Shown here piece after piece: positions 56,229 to 64,000 of a stretch of 64,000 nt of DNA. Origin of the DNA: a virus; the IMG/VR virus record IMGVR_UViG_3300035698_000655, positions 1 through 64,000 of that record. One strand, written 5' to 3'. The notes beneath the pieces are model-generated. The model had not been told where the DNA came from. It ran no database searches and saw only the letters and a list, made by a program, of their open reading frames with translations. Each line of letters begins with the position of its first letter. Positions within the stretch are counted from its first letter, which is position 1. The position numbers were made by a program, and so were the translations under genes.

Positions 56229-57699
56229 TTGGAACCCTTACTAGCTTGTATTTAAAGCCTTCTTCATTATATATTTTAACTCTTTCGACCATGTGTCCAA
56301 GAGTATAGTTCTTCTTTGATTTCCAGGATATATCATCACCAACATCAAAGAGATTACAACTTGTTTTATTATCACCTTTTCTAAGACCTCTACCAATAGA
56401 CTGTAGGTTTCTTATTCGGCTTTTACTAGGTGAAGCAAAAACAATGTTATGCAAGTTACGAATATTTATACCAGTTGAAAACGTACCATATGAAGCAATA
56501 ATGATAGCATCATTTTCTTTCTCCGTCAATGCTCTTATTTCTTCTCTCTGCTCAGTGTCAGTACCGCCATGGACGAAGAATACTTTTCTATCAGCACCAA
56601 CCTTATCATTTATTAACTGATACAGAACCTTACCATGCTTCTCTACAAACTGAAACAGCACTAGTGTATTGCCTTTTTGTGTAGTACATAAGTTTTTCAG
56701 AAAAGTATTTCGTTTAGGGTGACTTACAATCCAGTCCATCTCTTCTTGATATGTCATACCCTTTACTAGTTTTCTTTCCTGGTCAGAATAGTCAAGGACC
56801 AAACAAGTAATGTCTAAGTTTGCTACTGTATTATCTTCCATCAACTTCTTGGTAGTAATCACATTTTTTACTGTACCAAAGATGCCTTCTAGTACAAGCT
56901 TATGAGTTTTTGTGCCGTCAAGAGTACCAGTAGTGCCGATGCGATAAGGTGCATTAACACACTTGTCTAGGATAGTAGTAAGAGATTTTGCTTTGAAGTT
57001 ATGTGCTTCGTCACCGTAGACAACATCAAACTGTTCGAACCAAGCTTTAGGAAACTTGTAGATAGATTGCCAAGTAGAAATCGTTACTGGATATTCTGCT
57101 GTCTTCTCTTTGCCGCCGTAGATTCTATGACAGTTCTCAGAGACCTGCCAGGCATCTGCTGTTGCATAGTCTCCGAAGTCCCCATACATTTGCTCGACCA
57201 GTGAGGTTGTTGGCACAATAAGGAGCTGCTTACGGCCAAGATGTTGATGATACCGAACAAGATTATAGATAATAAGAGACTTTCCAGATGCAGTTGGGGA
57301 AAGTAAGAGCGCCCTACCCTTGTTAATAGAGTGCTTAACTGCTTCGACTTGGTAGTCTCTGATTTCAATGTCTTTTTCTCCGCTCTGAAGTTTTAGCTTT
57401 TTGGCGAGTGACTCTACATACTGCGTAGAAACTGGATCTCCAACGTCTTTTATATCAACTTCTAATTTGTACTCTAATGTATTTGCAAATTCTTTCAGAT
57501 ATGGCAAGAGACCCACATAAAGCTCTTTACGATACATGTTATAGAGTCTTGCTTTACCGTCCCATGCTCTAGCTTTATACGCAGGCATAAATCTTGCGCC
57601 TGGTACATCGAACGAAAAGAAATCACAAATTTCTTGACCAGTTCCAGGGTCAGTATCTATCTTCAAATACGCTTCATTATATTTTGTAACTTTAATCAC
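56218..57699 (-). CDS. uvsW: UvsW helicase
   Basis: 493 aa SF2 helicase (T4: 503). GRALLLSPTASGKSLIIYNL is Walker A, VYGDEAHNFKAKSLTTIL is the DExH box (DEAH), FATGTLDGT-like TGTLDGTKTHK is motif III and IRNLQSIGRGLRKGD motif VI. It unwinds R-loops and recombination intermediates and shuts off origin replication late. One-base overlap with uvsY. Confidence 0.94.
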   Translation of the reverse strand: MIKVTKYNEAYLKIDTDPGTGQEICDFFSFDVPGARFMPAYKARAWDGKARLYNMYRKELYVGLLPYLKEFANTLEYKLEVDIKDVGDPVSTQYVESLAKKLKLQSGEKDIEIRDYQVEAVKHSINKGRALLLSPTASGKSLIIYNLVRYHQHLGRKQLLIVPTTSLVEQMYGDFGDYATADAWQVSENCHRIYGGKEKTAEYPVTISTWQSIYKFPKAWFEQFDVVYGDEAHNFKAKSLTTILDKCVNAPYRIGTTGTLDGTKTHKLVLEGIFGTVKNVITTKKLMEDNTVANLDITCLVLDYSDQERKLVKGMTYQEEMDWIVSHPKRNTFLKNLCTTQKGNTLVLFQFVEKHGKVLYQLINDKVGADRKVFFVHGGTDTEQREEIRALTEKENDAIIIASYGTFSTGINIRNLHNIVFASPSKSRIRNLQSIGRGLRKGDNKTSCNLFDVGDDISWKSKKNYTLGHMVERVKIYNEEGFKYKLVRVPIGN

Positions 57700-58142
57700 T
57701 ACATCAATCCGTTAGTAAACTTTGTCCACTCCACAGCATTTTTGATATCCCAAGTTCTGCTGTTTAGTGATTTCATTACTGATTCGCATTGATACAGACA
57801 CGCTTTAATGTAATCAATCTTATCCATAATTTTTATAATGTCAGAATCGCTTTCAAGGTATTCTTGCATTTCATTTTTTAATGGCTGAGGACCTAAGTAT
57901 TGGTCCCATCCTAATTCGCCAAGCTCTTCTCTAGAAAGCTCGCCACGAAAGTAACGCCACTTTATACGCCGCAAAGAAAACAGTTGTGATTCGTATTTTC
58001 TTAGTTGCAATTTAAATGTAGTAAGATAGTTCAAATACTTTGAGTGCAACTCAGGGGTTTTCGTAGACTCGCTGCCTAAATTCAACTCGTCAATTTTGCA
58101 ATCAGCCTTCCACTGATCTTGCAAATCGTTCAATGTAATCAT
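57699..58142 (-). CDS. uvsY: UvsY recombination mediator
   Basis: 147 aa (T4: 137). MITLNDLQDQWKADCKIDEL, PELHSKYLNYLTTFKLQLRK and YESQLFSLRRIKWRYFRGEL match UvsY. It loads UvsX on gp32-covered ssDNA. GAGG then TTATATT before the ATG. A late octamer lies upstream. The adjacency to uvsW is as in T4. Confidence 0.92.
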   Translation of the reverse strand: MITLNDLQDQWKADCKIDELNLGSESTKTPELHSKYLNYLTTFKLQLRKYESQLFSLRRIKWRYFRGELSREELGELGWDQYLGPQPLKNEMQEYLESDSDIIKIMDKIDYIKACLYQCESVMKSLNSRTWDIKNAVEWTKFTNGLM

Positions 58143-58166
58143 AATATAACCTCATAATATATGTAC

Positions 58167-58174
58167 TATTTATA
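58167..58174 (-). promoter_or_regulatory. T4-type late promoter
   Basis: TATAAATA on the minus strand, 25 bases before uvsY. Confidence 0.6.
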
Positions 58175-58177
58175 ATG

Positions 58178-58282
58178 CTATAAACTCATTGCTACGCCGA
58201 GCATAACTGCGATTACCATAGTTCCTATTATGCAAACTGCCCCTATGGTAATTACATCATACCTGTCTCTTTTATTATTTAT
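58178..58282 (-). other. Hydrophobic frame without start codon
   Basis: In the 150-base gap above uvsY one frame reads RYDVITIGAVCIIGTMVIAV then MLGVAMSL and stop. It looks like a small membrane protein but has no ATG, GTG or TTG before the hydrophobic part. The ATGATG nearby is out of frame and hits a stop. Decayed gene, frameshift or chance. Confidence 0.3.
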
Positions 58283-58287
58283 TTATA
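58280..58287 (-). promoter_or_regulatory. T4-type late promoter
   Basis: TATAAATA on the minus strand, after the stop of the coiled-coil gene; would read the 58178-58282 stretch and uvsY. Confidence 0.5.
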
Positions 58288-58291
58288 ATAA

Positions 58292-58795
58292 TTACTCTGA
58301 GTCGTTCAATGGATTATCAAGTATACGCTCAATTTTATCCTCTAGTTCATCACGCATTTCTCGCAGCTCTTCGTCAAGCTCTCTGAGCCTGTCATTCAAA
58401 GAAGTCTCCATTGAGTACACATCGTTGCGTAAGTCTCTTTGTGTCTCATTTGTAGACTCGTCAATTGTTCTTACGAATGTATCCACCTCGTCTGCGTCTT
58501 CCCGCACACGGTCTAGGTCTTCTCTCATGCTTTCAAGTAAGGTTGTTACAGTATTAAACTGCTGACCAACATCTTCTTTGAGTGATAATACTGTTTCTGC
58601 CTGTACTGCTAACTGCTGATTGATACCAGACATATCAGGAGCAACGTATTCTGTCACCGCTTGTTCTGCATCGAGCAATCTCTGATACATCTCAAAGCCT
58701 CCCCACATGCCACCAAGTATAGTGCCTAGTAATGGAATAAGTATCAACGCTTTGCTGCCGCTTACTTTCATTTCGCCAATCTCTACTTCAGCCAT
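58292..58795 (-). CDS. Membrane-anchored coiled-coil protein
   Basis: 167 aa. One N-terminal membrane segment (ALILIPLLGTILGGMWGGFE) and a long charged coiled coil (VDTFVRTIDESTNETQRDLR, RELDEELREMRDELEDKIER). Resembles the protein at 15619-16092 turned around. Neighbour of secreted proteins. Role unknown. Confidence 0.6.
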   Translation of the reverse strand: MAEVEIGEMKVSGSKALILIPLLGTILGGMWGGFEMYQRLLDAEQAVTEYVAPDMSGINQQLAVQAETVLSLKEDVGQQFNTVTTLLESMREDLDRVREDADEVDTFVRTIDESTNETQRDLRNDVYSMETSLNDRLRELDEELREMRDELEDKIERILDNPLNDSE

Positions 58796-58798
58796 TTT

Positions 58799-60892
58799 CT
58801 ATCTCCCGTATTGTAAGGATATTAATTCTTCGTGTTTGTTATCTGTGCCAATCATTCGCAGCATAGAGTTTCTATCATTCTGTACACTGCTCGTCGGCAT
58901 GCCTCTGTCAGTGTAAAAGCTAACATCTTGTAGTTGTCCGCTGTATTGTGAGAACGCACTGTTACGACCCATTAAGAACACAGTCAAACTTTGATCTGTG
59001 AATCCACCAGAGTCTTGCATGTTACTAGCAAACTCGTCCAAGTTTTGTTCTAGTTGTTCGTCAGACATATTTTCAGCTTGTGCGTTTGCTTTGTCTGTAG
59101 TCTGTTGTTCTTCTTGACTTGGCGGCGCAACATTGAACCGTGAGAAATCAGGTGGTGCTGTTGAAGTTAGGGCATCGCTTATCGATCCACCACTAGAGAA
59201 AGACTGATCAGCTTGGCTATTGAAATTTTGATTCGATGATGTTGCACCAGAAGATGAGTTATCTGCAATCTCTACCGTTTCTTGTTGAGTTGTAGAAGTT
59301 GTGTTTGCCACTGTGAACACTATAGGGGGTCCACCAAAACTAAAATCTAAATTGTTATCATCGCCGAATACTGATTGTCCGCTACTGAAAGATTGTCCAT
59401 CACTTTCACCCATATCACCAGAACTAGAACCTTGATCGAATGATCCGCTACTAGAAAAGCCTGCGCTTGCTTGGCTGTTGAATGAATTTAAACTTGATTG
59501 AACTGCTGATTCCATTAGTGCTGCTTCAGATTCAATTTGAGTCATAGCGATACCAACAGAGTCTATTCTCCTAGCAGCGTTTGTTCTGGTTCTCGGCACA
59601 TTAGTAGCAGCTTCGATCTTATTGACCGCAGCCACGCTCACAACCTCTTCTTTTATGAGTAATTCTTCAGTATAATTACTCATAGCAGGATTTGATGTGT
59701 AATTTTCTTCTGTTTCTACTACTAAAAACTCGTCTTCGAATACTTCAATCTCTTCATATACCTCTTGCATCTCTTCGTATGCTTCTTGTGGCTCGTCAAA
59801 AGTTTCAGGCTCTATGAAACTTTCTTCTTTGAAATCATCAAACTCTTTTTCTAGAGCTTCTAACTCTGCGAACATTTCATCATTGAAAGAAAAGTTTTCT
59901 TGTTGTCCGTCAAATTTTGGCTCATCATAACCATCATTACCATCATTACCAAAGCTATCATCATATGAATAGTCAAACATAGAAGGATCTTCTTCATATT
60001 TTTCTGCAAAGAAGTCTTGTGCTACTGGTCCTAATGTCATGCTGTTTTGCATATCAGTGAAAGGATCGTCTATGAAATCATAGATGTCATCGCCATATAT
60101 ACCATCATCGAAGCCAAATTGATCGCCAACTGGATCAAATATACCGCATGACTTTGGATCTTCTTCACATGGATCGTAATAAGGCACTGCTGTGTTGAAG
60201 AACTGCTCTTCGCCTAAGTGATTTTCAAATATGCCTGTCTGTGAATTAAAAGACCAGACCTTTGGTACATCTGTAACCCAACCGCCGTTTTGTTTTGATT
60301 TAAATTTAAATTGTGCCCATTCATCTTCGCTAATATCACCTGAGACTCCTACTGTCACATCGTGGTTGACAATTTCAATTTTATCATATCTAAATTTTAT
60401 ATCGCCAGTGTCAAATATTTTTACCTCAAAACTGTTTAACTTATCATCAGCACCGAACTCAGGGATATCATACCAACCAAATGTAGCGTTTGTGCTGTTA
60501 CTTTTAAACCATGGATTTGCATTATATTCAACATCCAAATCAGTCCATAAAGCAAATATCGAATAGTCTAGATATTCCCATGCTTCTGGATTAGAGTCTA
60601 CCATGGCTTGAAAATTTGGGTCGTATGCATCTCGCCCTTCGCAACAAAAGAAAGAGCCTTGTACTTGATCTTGAAAACTAACAACACCAGTATATGTTAT
60701 CCATGCCTGATCAAAGACCTCTCCATACAATGGAAAGCCAAACTGTAAATCAACTTGGGTTTGGCTCAGGTCTTGCAACTGAATCTCCGTTGCCTCTTCG
60801 TCAGTTCTTAAATCGACAAGCACAGAGGGATACTGCTGTCCGAAGACAATAGTGCTAATCAATAATAGAGATAGTGCTAGAAGCTGCTTCAT
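58799..60892 (-). CDS. Secreted NIDO-like domain protein
   Basis: 697 aa. Signal peptide (MKQLLALSLLLISTIVFGQ), then a domain like nidogen NIDO: WEYLDYSIFALWTDLDVEYN, ATFGWYDIPEF, FEVKIFDTGDIKFRYDKIEI, the typical beta-rich pattern with Cys pairs (SFFCCEG, YYDPCEEDPKSCGIF). A long acidic region and a Ser/Gly/Gln-rich tail follow. It is likely periplasmic or on the host surface, or a virion fibre with a signal. Related genes occur in other marine phages. An adhesion or superinfection-exclusion role is possible but unsupported. Confidence 0.6.
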   Translation of the reverse strand: MKQLLALSLLLISTIVFGQQYPSVLVDLRTDEEATEIQLQDLSQTQVDLQFGFPLYGEVFDQAWITYTGVVSFQDQVQGSFFCCEGRDAYDPNFQAMVDSNPEAWEYLDYSIFALWTDLDVEYNANPWFKSNSTNATFGWYDIPEFGADDKLNSFEVKIFDTGDIKFRYDKIEIVNHDVTVGVSGDISEDEWAQFKFKSKQNGGWVTDVPKVWSFNSQTGIFENHLGEEQFFNTAVPYYDPCEEDPKSCGIFDPVGDQFGFDDGIYGDDIYDFIDDPFTDMQNSMTLGPVAQDFFAEKYEEDPSMFDYSYDDSFGNDGNDGYDEPKFDGQQENFSFNDEMFAELEALEKEFDDFKEESFIEPETFDEPQEAYEEMQEVYEEIEVFEDEFLVVETEENYTSNPAMSNYTEELLIKEEVVSVAAVNKIEAATNVPRTRTNAARRIDSVGIAMTQIESEAALMESAVQSSLNSFNSQASAGFSSSGSFDQGSSSGDMGESDGQSFSSGQSVFGDDNNLDFSFGGPPIVFTVANTTSTTQQETVEIADNSSSGATSSNQNFNSQADQSFSSGGSISDALTSTAPPDFSRFNVAPPSQEEQQTTDKANAQAENMSDEQLEQNLDEFASNMQDSGGFTDQSLTVFLMGRNSAFSQYSGQLQDVSFYTDRGMPTSSVQNDRNSMLRMIGTDNKHEELISLQYGR

Positions 60893-61905
60893 CTTGGCAT
60901 GTTAGGAGAAGACTCAAGTTTTTTAGCTTGCCGGTTAGATACACCTGGTACATCAGCTAAGTTTTCTTCCCATGATTGACCAGCTTCATCACCAATCAGA
61001 CCTTTATAAGGACAAGGTGTGCCAGCCATCTTCATCGCAGTCCATACACGCTCGTCTTGACACATCAATGATACCGCTGCAACACGCATACCCATATCAT
61101 AGATTGTCTTGGATAATTTGATGCGCTCACAGTTCGTATCAGTGACAGACTTGCCAGCTGATAGACCAAAGATTTGAGTCTGAACAGAACCCGCTACACC
61201 TGTAGTACATAAGTCTTGAGAGAAAGACGCACCAATAGACGGAGCAATAGCAGACGGTGGAGGTGATTCAATCTTCTGAGTTACCGTCTGATCTGATTGC
61301 GACTGGTTTATATTTTGGTTTACATTATTATTGTTGTTTGTGTTATCAGTAGTTACAGTGCTTTCACTTGTATTGTTACTAGTAGATTCAGAAACCGAAG
61401 TAGAATCGTTGATGTTCGTATTTGTATTGGCGCTAGTCGATGCAGAAGAATTAGTATTAACATTATTACTAGTACTAGTATTCGTGTTGCTGTTAGTATT
61501 GTTATTTGTATTAGTATTAGTGTTCGTATTATTGTTAGTATTAGTAGAGGTATTTACATTTGTATTACTGTTTGTGTTAGTAGAAGTATTTACATTTGTA
61601 TTATTAGTACCTCCACTCAATACATTGTTGTTAGTATTTGTGCTTGTGCTAGTATTAACATTTGTGTTGTTGTTAGTATTGGTGTTGGTGTTGGTGTTAG
61701 TACTAGTGTTCGTATTATTGTTCGTGTTAGTGTTTGCTGTAGTAGCAGTAGAAGTAGCAGTTGAGGTTGATGTGATATTAGTGTCCGCAGTAGACCCCTC
61801 GCAGTACTGAGTTCCAGTAGTACAAGTACCAGTTGCTTGAGCTAACGAAGTATTTGATAATGTAAGGATCATCACAGACATAACAAAGATTAGCAAATAT
61901 TTCAT
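60889..61905 (-). CDS. Secreted Asn/Thr repeat protein
   Basis: 338 aa. A signal peptide (LLIFVMSVMILTLSNTSLAQ) then Cys-containing start (TGTCTTGTQYCEG), a long Asn/Thr/Ser repeat (about 40-190, units such as NTNTNTNNNT), and a C-terminal folded part (GASFSQDLCTTGVAGSVQTQ, CQDERVWTAMKMAGTPCPYK) with several cysteines. The repeat may be a flexible spacer or glycosylated stalk. Overlaps the NIDO protein gene by 4 bases, so both go together. Confidence 0.65.
   Translation of the reverse strand: MKYLLIFVMSVMILTLSNTSLAQATGTCTTGTQYCEGSTADTNITSTSTATSTATTANTNTNNNTNTSTNTNTNTNTNNNTNVNTSTSTNTNNNVLSGGTNNTNVNTSTNTNSNTNVNTSTNTNNNTNTNTNTNNNTNSNTNTSTSNNVNTNSSASTSANTNTNINDSTSVSESTSNNTSESTVTTDNTNNNNNVNQNINQSQSDQTVTQKIESPPPSAIAPSIGASFSQDLCTTGVAGSVQTQIFGLSAGKSVTDTNCERIKLSKTIYDMGMRVAAVSLMCQDERVWTAMKMAGTPCPYKGLIGDEAGQSWEENLADVPGVSNRQAKKLESSPNMPR
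61370..61750. repeat. Low-complexity Asn/Thr codon repeat
   Basis: Imperfect tandem repetition of AAT/AAC and ACT/ACA codons on the minus strand encoding the Asn/Thr stalk. Units vary, so length change by slippage is likely. Confidence 0.75.
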
Positions 61906-61983
61906 TACTAGCCTCGTAGTGTGTCAATAATACGACACTTAATGGGTGTTATAGTGATCTTTTTTAATCTAATAGCTATTTGT

Positions 61984-62007
61984 AAACTGTCACAATTAAG
62001 ACAGTTT
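61984..62007 (-). terminator. Hairpin terminator, weak
   Basis: Perfect 8-bp stem AAACTGTC / GACAGTTT with an 8-base loop, just after the tail-tube-family gene. Only short T runs, so possibly bidirectional and leaky. Confidence 0.5.
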
Positions 62008-62013
62008 TGGTAG

Positions 62014-62595
62014 TTATATCGACTCTATTTTATATTGTCTGTATTTAAAAGAAGCTACGCCTTGAAAATAATCAGTATTGCCAGATGACAACTCAAACTC
62101 AAGTCCGCCCAGAGCTACAGGGAACGCATCTTGAAACACAATTTTTATTTGTGGATTGTTATTTGAGTCCAAAATAAACAAAGAAGCGTCACTGAAATTA
62201 CCCAGAGACTTTTGCTTTGATGGATTTACATCTGGAAATCTATAAGACTGACTGCTTGAAAAGTCAGTGTATTGTTTATGAGACTCGGGAAAGCCTAGAC
62301 CAATAAGCCATTCGTATAGCTCATTGTAGTTAGACATGTTCTCTTGAATGATAAATCGAATAGTGAGTTCGCCGTAAGCAAGCTTATCGCCAGGCTCATA
62401 GTAATCAACTAGAGGAGTAGCGACTTGAGGAGAACCCATTTGTACATCTGGAATATTTGCAGACTGACAGAAGAATGAGACATTAGGAAGGTTGTGAACC
62501 ATAAACTTAAAACCATTAGGTTTAAGATAGTCTAGTTCACCAGGATTCCCAGCGTCCCATGTTGCCTCTGTGACATTTGCTAATACATCAACCAT
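62014..62595 (-). CDS. Tail tube-family protein (gp19/gp54-like)
   Basis: 193 aa. LKPNGFKFMVHNLPNVSFFC, QSANIPDVQMGSPQVATPLV and YGELTIRFIIQENMSNYNEL, EWLIGLGFPESHK follow the pattern of T4 gp19/gp54-type tube and tube-initiator proteins in marine T4-like phages. Preceded by a late octamer. Which of the tube paralogues it is cannot be decided from this gene alone. Confidence 0.7.
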   Translation of the reverse strand: MVDVLANVTEATWDAGNPGELDYLKPNGFKFMVHNLPNVSFFCQSANIPDVQMGSPQVATPLVDYYEPGDKLAYGELTIRFIIQENMSNYNELYEWLIGLGFPESHKQYTDFSSSQSYRFPDVNPSKQKSLGNFSDASLFILDSNNNPQIKIVFQDAFPVALGGLEFELSSGNTDYFQGVASFKYRQYKIESI

Positions 62596-62620
62596 AGTGT
62601 TATCCTTTATTCGATAACAC

Positions 62621-62628
62621 TATTTATA
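62621..62628 (-). promoter_or_regulatory. T4-type late promoter
   Basis: TATAAATA on the minus strand, 26 bases before the tail-tube-family gene. Confidence 0.75.
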
Positions 62629-62632
62629 ACAA

Positions 62633-62740
62633 TTATACTACTGCGATTGCTGCTAATAATACAGGAGATGACACTACTAATGCTATTGCAAGTGTAATCG
62701 CAGCTTCCAACTTATCAGTTTTGGTGCCTATAAATTTCAT
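62633..62740 (-). CDS. Small membrane protein, 35 aa
   Basis: MKFIGTKTDKLEAAITLAIA then LVVSSPVLLAAIAVV: a short polar head and one membrane segment. AAGGAACTGA lies before the ATG. Lies above the tail gene in the gap. Size and type suggest a regulatory or lysis-related phage membrane peptide. Confidence 0.6.
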   Translation of the reverse strand: MKFIGTKTDKLEAAITLAIALVVSSPVLLAAIAVV

Positions 62741-62867
62741 TTCAGTTCCTTGCCTCGTGAGCAAAATAAAGTTAAAGTAAATAAGCGCCTTGATAAAACA
62801 CTCATTAATATATATAAAAAATAATCGTCAAAATGACAACAACGTGTAAGAAAGTAGCATAGTGTTG

Positions 62868-62975
62868 TCAGAATTTGTATCGTGGAGAACCTGCTAGACG
62901 CTTGCGTTCTTTCATTGAGAGATGAGAAAAATCTATACCTGCTCTTAATCTTATTTTAGGCTTACCATTTTTCAT
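62868..62975 (-). CDS. Small basic protein, 35 aa
   Basis: MKNGKPKIRLRAGIDFSHLS then MKERKRLAGSPRYKF. Strong AGGGGG site upstream of the ATG. Very basic; no family. Lies 25 bases below the stop of the oxidase-like gene. The 127 bases below it are AT-rich and show nothing. Confidence 0.55.
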   Translation of the reverse strand: MKNGKPKIRLRAGIDFSHLSMKERKRLAGSPRYKF

Positions 62976-63000
62976 TCTACATCCCCCTGGTTTTAAAATG

Positions 63001-64000
63001 TTATTCTACATTCTTCCAAGTGAATGCCCCGAAGAACATTTCATCCTCTGACATCTGACCCCACGGAACATCTCTGCTAGGATCAGGATTCATTTTATTC
63101 TCTGCTGAGTTGTCAAATGCTCCTTCTACAAACAGTCGTGTACCTACTGGTAGGAACTTAGGCTCTCTCCAAGTGTATGACAGTTGCCAAGCATATTCGT
63201 ATCGTGGCACATCAATCAATTCTTCTGACGAACCATCTGGATAGAATGCAGTTGCTTTCATGCTCTTGCCACGGAAATGCATATGCGGTAAGAATGTGTG
63301 TAAGTTTACATCTTGCTTTAATACTACTTCTGCTGTCTGTACAAAGTTAGGATCAAATGCAGGGATAGTTGTCCAGTTGTTAGGGAAGATACAAGCACAG
63401 TCGCCTGCCATTCTCTCTTCTGGTACTACACCTTCATCGTGGAAGTACAAACCAATTCTTGCTTCGTCAGTTCTTGCTACGCCGTCTGGAGTGTAGTGTA
63501 GCTGCAAGTTTACTGTTGAACCTGCTCGCAACAAACCACCAGTATTTTCGTCATAGAAGTCTGGATCACCGCCTGGTACATATGCACTCACACTGGCATT
63601 GTCCATGTTCTGCTGTTCGCCGCCTTGTGTGCCTAAGATATTGCCATTACGCTCGCCCGGTACACTTACTGAGTTCAGCATGTGATGCATTACTGTAGGC
63701 TCTGAAGGCAAGAACTGTGAACCACGAAGCCAACGGTCTTCAGTTAGTCCTAAGTCTACACCAACATAACGATATGGAATCGCAGAAGGACCAGCAGGAA
63801 TTTCTTGTGCTGGTACATAGACAATCATATCAGGCTCACCGTGTACCCACTCTGATGTTGAGTATACAGTTTCTGTTAGAGGATCTCTGTCACCTTCGAC
63901 AGGTGCACCTGCATCAATCCACTGCACAATAGTCTCCATCTCTGTATGACTTAATGTACGATGATTGATAATATCCTTTGCATACTTGCGATCAATCTGT
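63001..64000 (-). CDS. Copper type II monooxygenase-like protein, 5' end outside the window
   Basis: The frame is open to the window edge; about 333 residues are visible. The first residues (YAKDIINHRTLSHTEMETIV, QWIDAGAPVEGD) look like the end of a c-type cytochrome domain. The rest resembles the PHM-like copper ascorbate-dependent monooxygenase C-terminal fold, with MHHMLN and VNLHTFLPHMHFRGKSM as copper-histidine sites. Such genes are known from bacteria of marine and soil origin, not phages. Either an acquired metabolic gene or a join to a host-like sequence. Base composition looks less AT-rich than the phage genes nearby. Confidence 0.6.
   Translation of the reverse strand, partial: QIDRKYAKDIINHRTLSHTEMETIVQWIDAGAPVEGDRDPLTETVYSTSEWVHGEPDMIVYVPAQEIPAGPSAIPYRYVGVDLGLTEDRWLRGSQFLPSEPTVMHHMLNSVSVPGERNGNILGTQGGEQQNMDNASVSAYVPGGDPDFYDENTGGLLRAGSTVNLQLHYTPDGVARTDEARIGLYFHDEGVVPEERMAGDCACIFPNNWTTIPAFDPNFVQTAEVVLKQDVNLHTFLPHMHFRGKSMKATAFYPDGSSEELIDVPRYEYAWQLSYTWREPKFLPVGTRLFVEGAFDNSAENKMNPDPSRDVPWGQMSEDEMFFGAFTWKNVE

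Noticed and set aside
61370-61750. CRISPR-like repetition
   Set aside because: Repeat units are short codon repeats without spacers, in frame with a gene.
61297-61810. Long plus-strand frames of Val/Leu/Ile repeats
   Set aside because: Reverse reading of the Asn/Thr codon repeat of the secreted protein; no start signals.
1-64000. tRNA genes
   Set aside because: No segment read as a cloverleaf with a T-loop and acceptor stem; T4-like phages often have tRNAs, but none was seen by eye here.

Overview
The window is part of the genome of a large tailed phage of the T4 supergroup. Many core T4 genes are recognisable: DNA polymerase 43, clamp 45, clamp loader 44/62, RegA, helicase 41, primase 61, UvsX, UvsY, UvsW, 46/47, RNase H, DexA-like exonuclease, late sigma factor 55, NrdA/NrdB, dCMP deaminase, T4-type lysozyme and a tail-tube-family protein. 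Accessory genes typical of marine T4-like phages (ThyX, CobS/CobT-like pair, Hsp20, ClpP-like protease, peptide deformylase, Sm-like small proteins) and the AT-rich sequence suggest a marine bacterium as host. No photosynthesis gene, rRNA or tRNA was seen. Nearly all genes lie on the minus strand, tightly packed and often overlapping. The only plus-strand genes are a two-gene cassette at 909-2493. No gap over 300 bases lacks a gene; the longest gaps are about 150 bases (40249-40391 and 58143-58291).

Layout: 1-3.5 kb, small genes and the plus-strand nuclease/NUMOD3 cassette. 3.5-15.6 kb, an early/middle replication and nucleotide block (rnh, radical SAM enzyme, dCMP deaminase, nrdB, metK, nrdA, thyX, primase). 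15.6-24.8 kb, a late block with fibre-like proteins, probable internal head proteins, a spanin pair, a possible holin, lipase, lysozyme and two nucleotidyltransferases. 24.8-29.3 kb, glycosyltransferase, cytidylyltransferase, methyltransferase and small early genes. 29.3-38.8 kb, helicase 41 broken by a split intein with a GIY-YIG endonuclease gene between the halves, uvsX, a nucleotide-sugar dehydrogenase, polymerase 43 broken by a second GIY-YIG gene, and a TET-associated-type glycosyltransferase. 38.8-58.2 kb, hsp20, desaturase, regA-62-44-45, cobS/cobT, clpP, def, 46/47, dexA, 55, uvsW and uvsY. 58.2-64 kb, membrane and secreted proteins (one NIDO-like, one Asn/Thr repeat), a tail-tube-family protein and the 3' part of a copper-monooxygenase-like gene cut by the window edge.

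Regulation can be read from the sequence. At least fifteen minus-strand sites match the sigma-70 consensus (TTGACA, 17 bp, TATAAT) closely, many with the same extended -35 AATGCTTGACA; these should be early promoters read by unmodified host polymerase. Late genes are preceded by TATAAATA, the T4 late promoter read by the gp55 sigma factor, which is encoded here together with its clamp gp45. Both GIY-YIG genes have their own late promoter, as I-TevI does in T4.

Most unusual points: the fractured helicase with a gp41-1-like split intein; the three-piece DNA polymerase with a long inverted repeat and a candidate ribosomal hop next to the endonuclease gene; a shared F-x-x-(F/H)-L-x-E motif in five late proteins that looks like a capsid-targeting and gp21 cleavage signal; a PD-(D/E)xK plus NUMOD3 plus-strand cassette; a phage metK next to a nitroreductase remnant; and a GC-rich, structured leader before hsp20.
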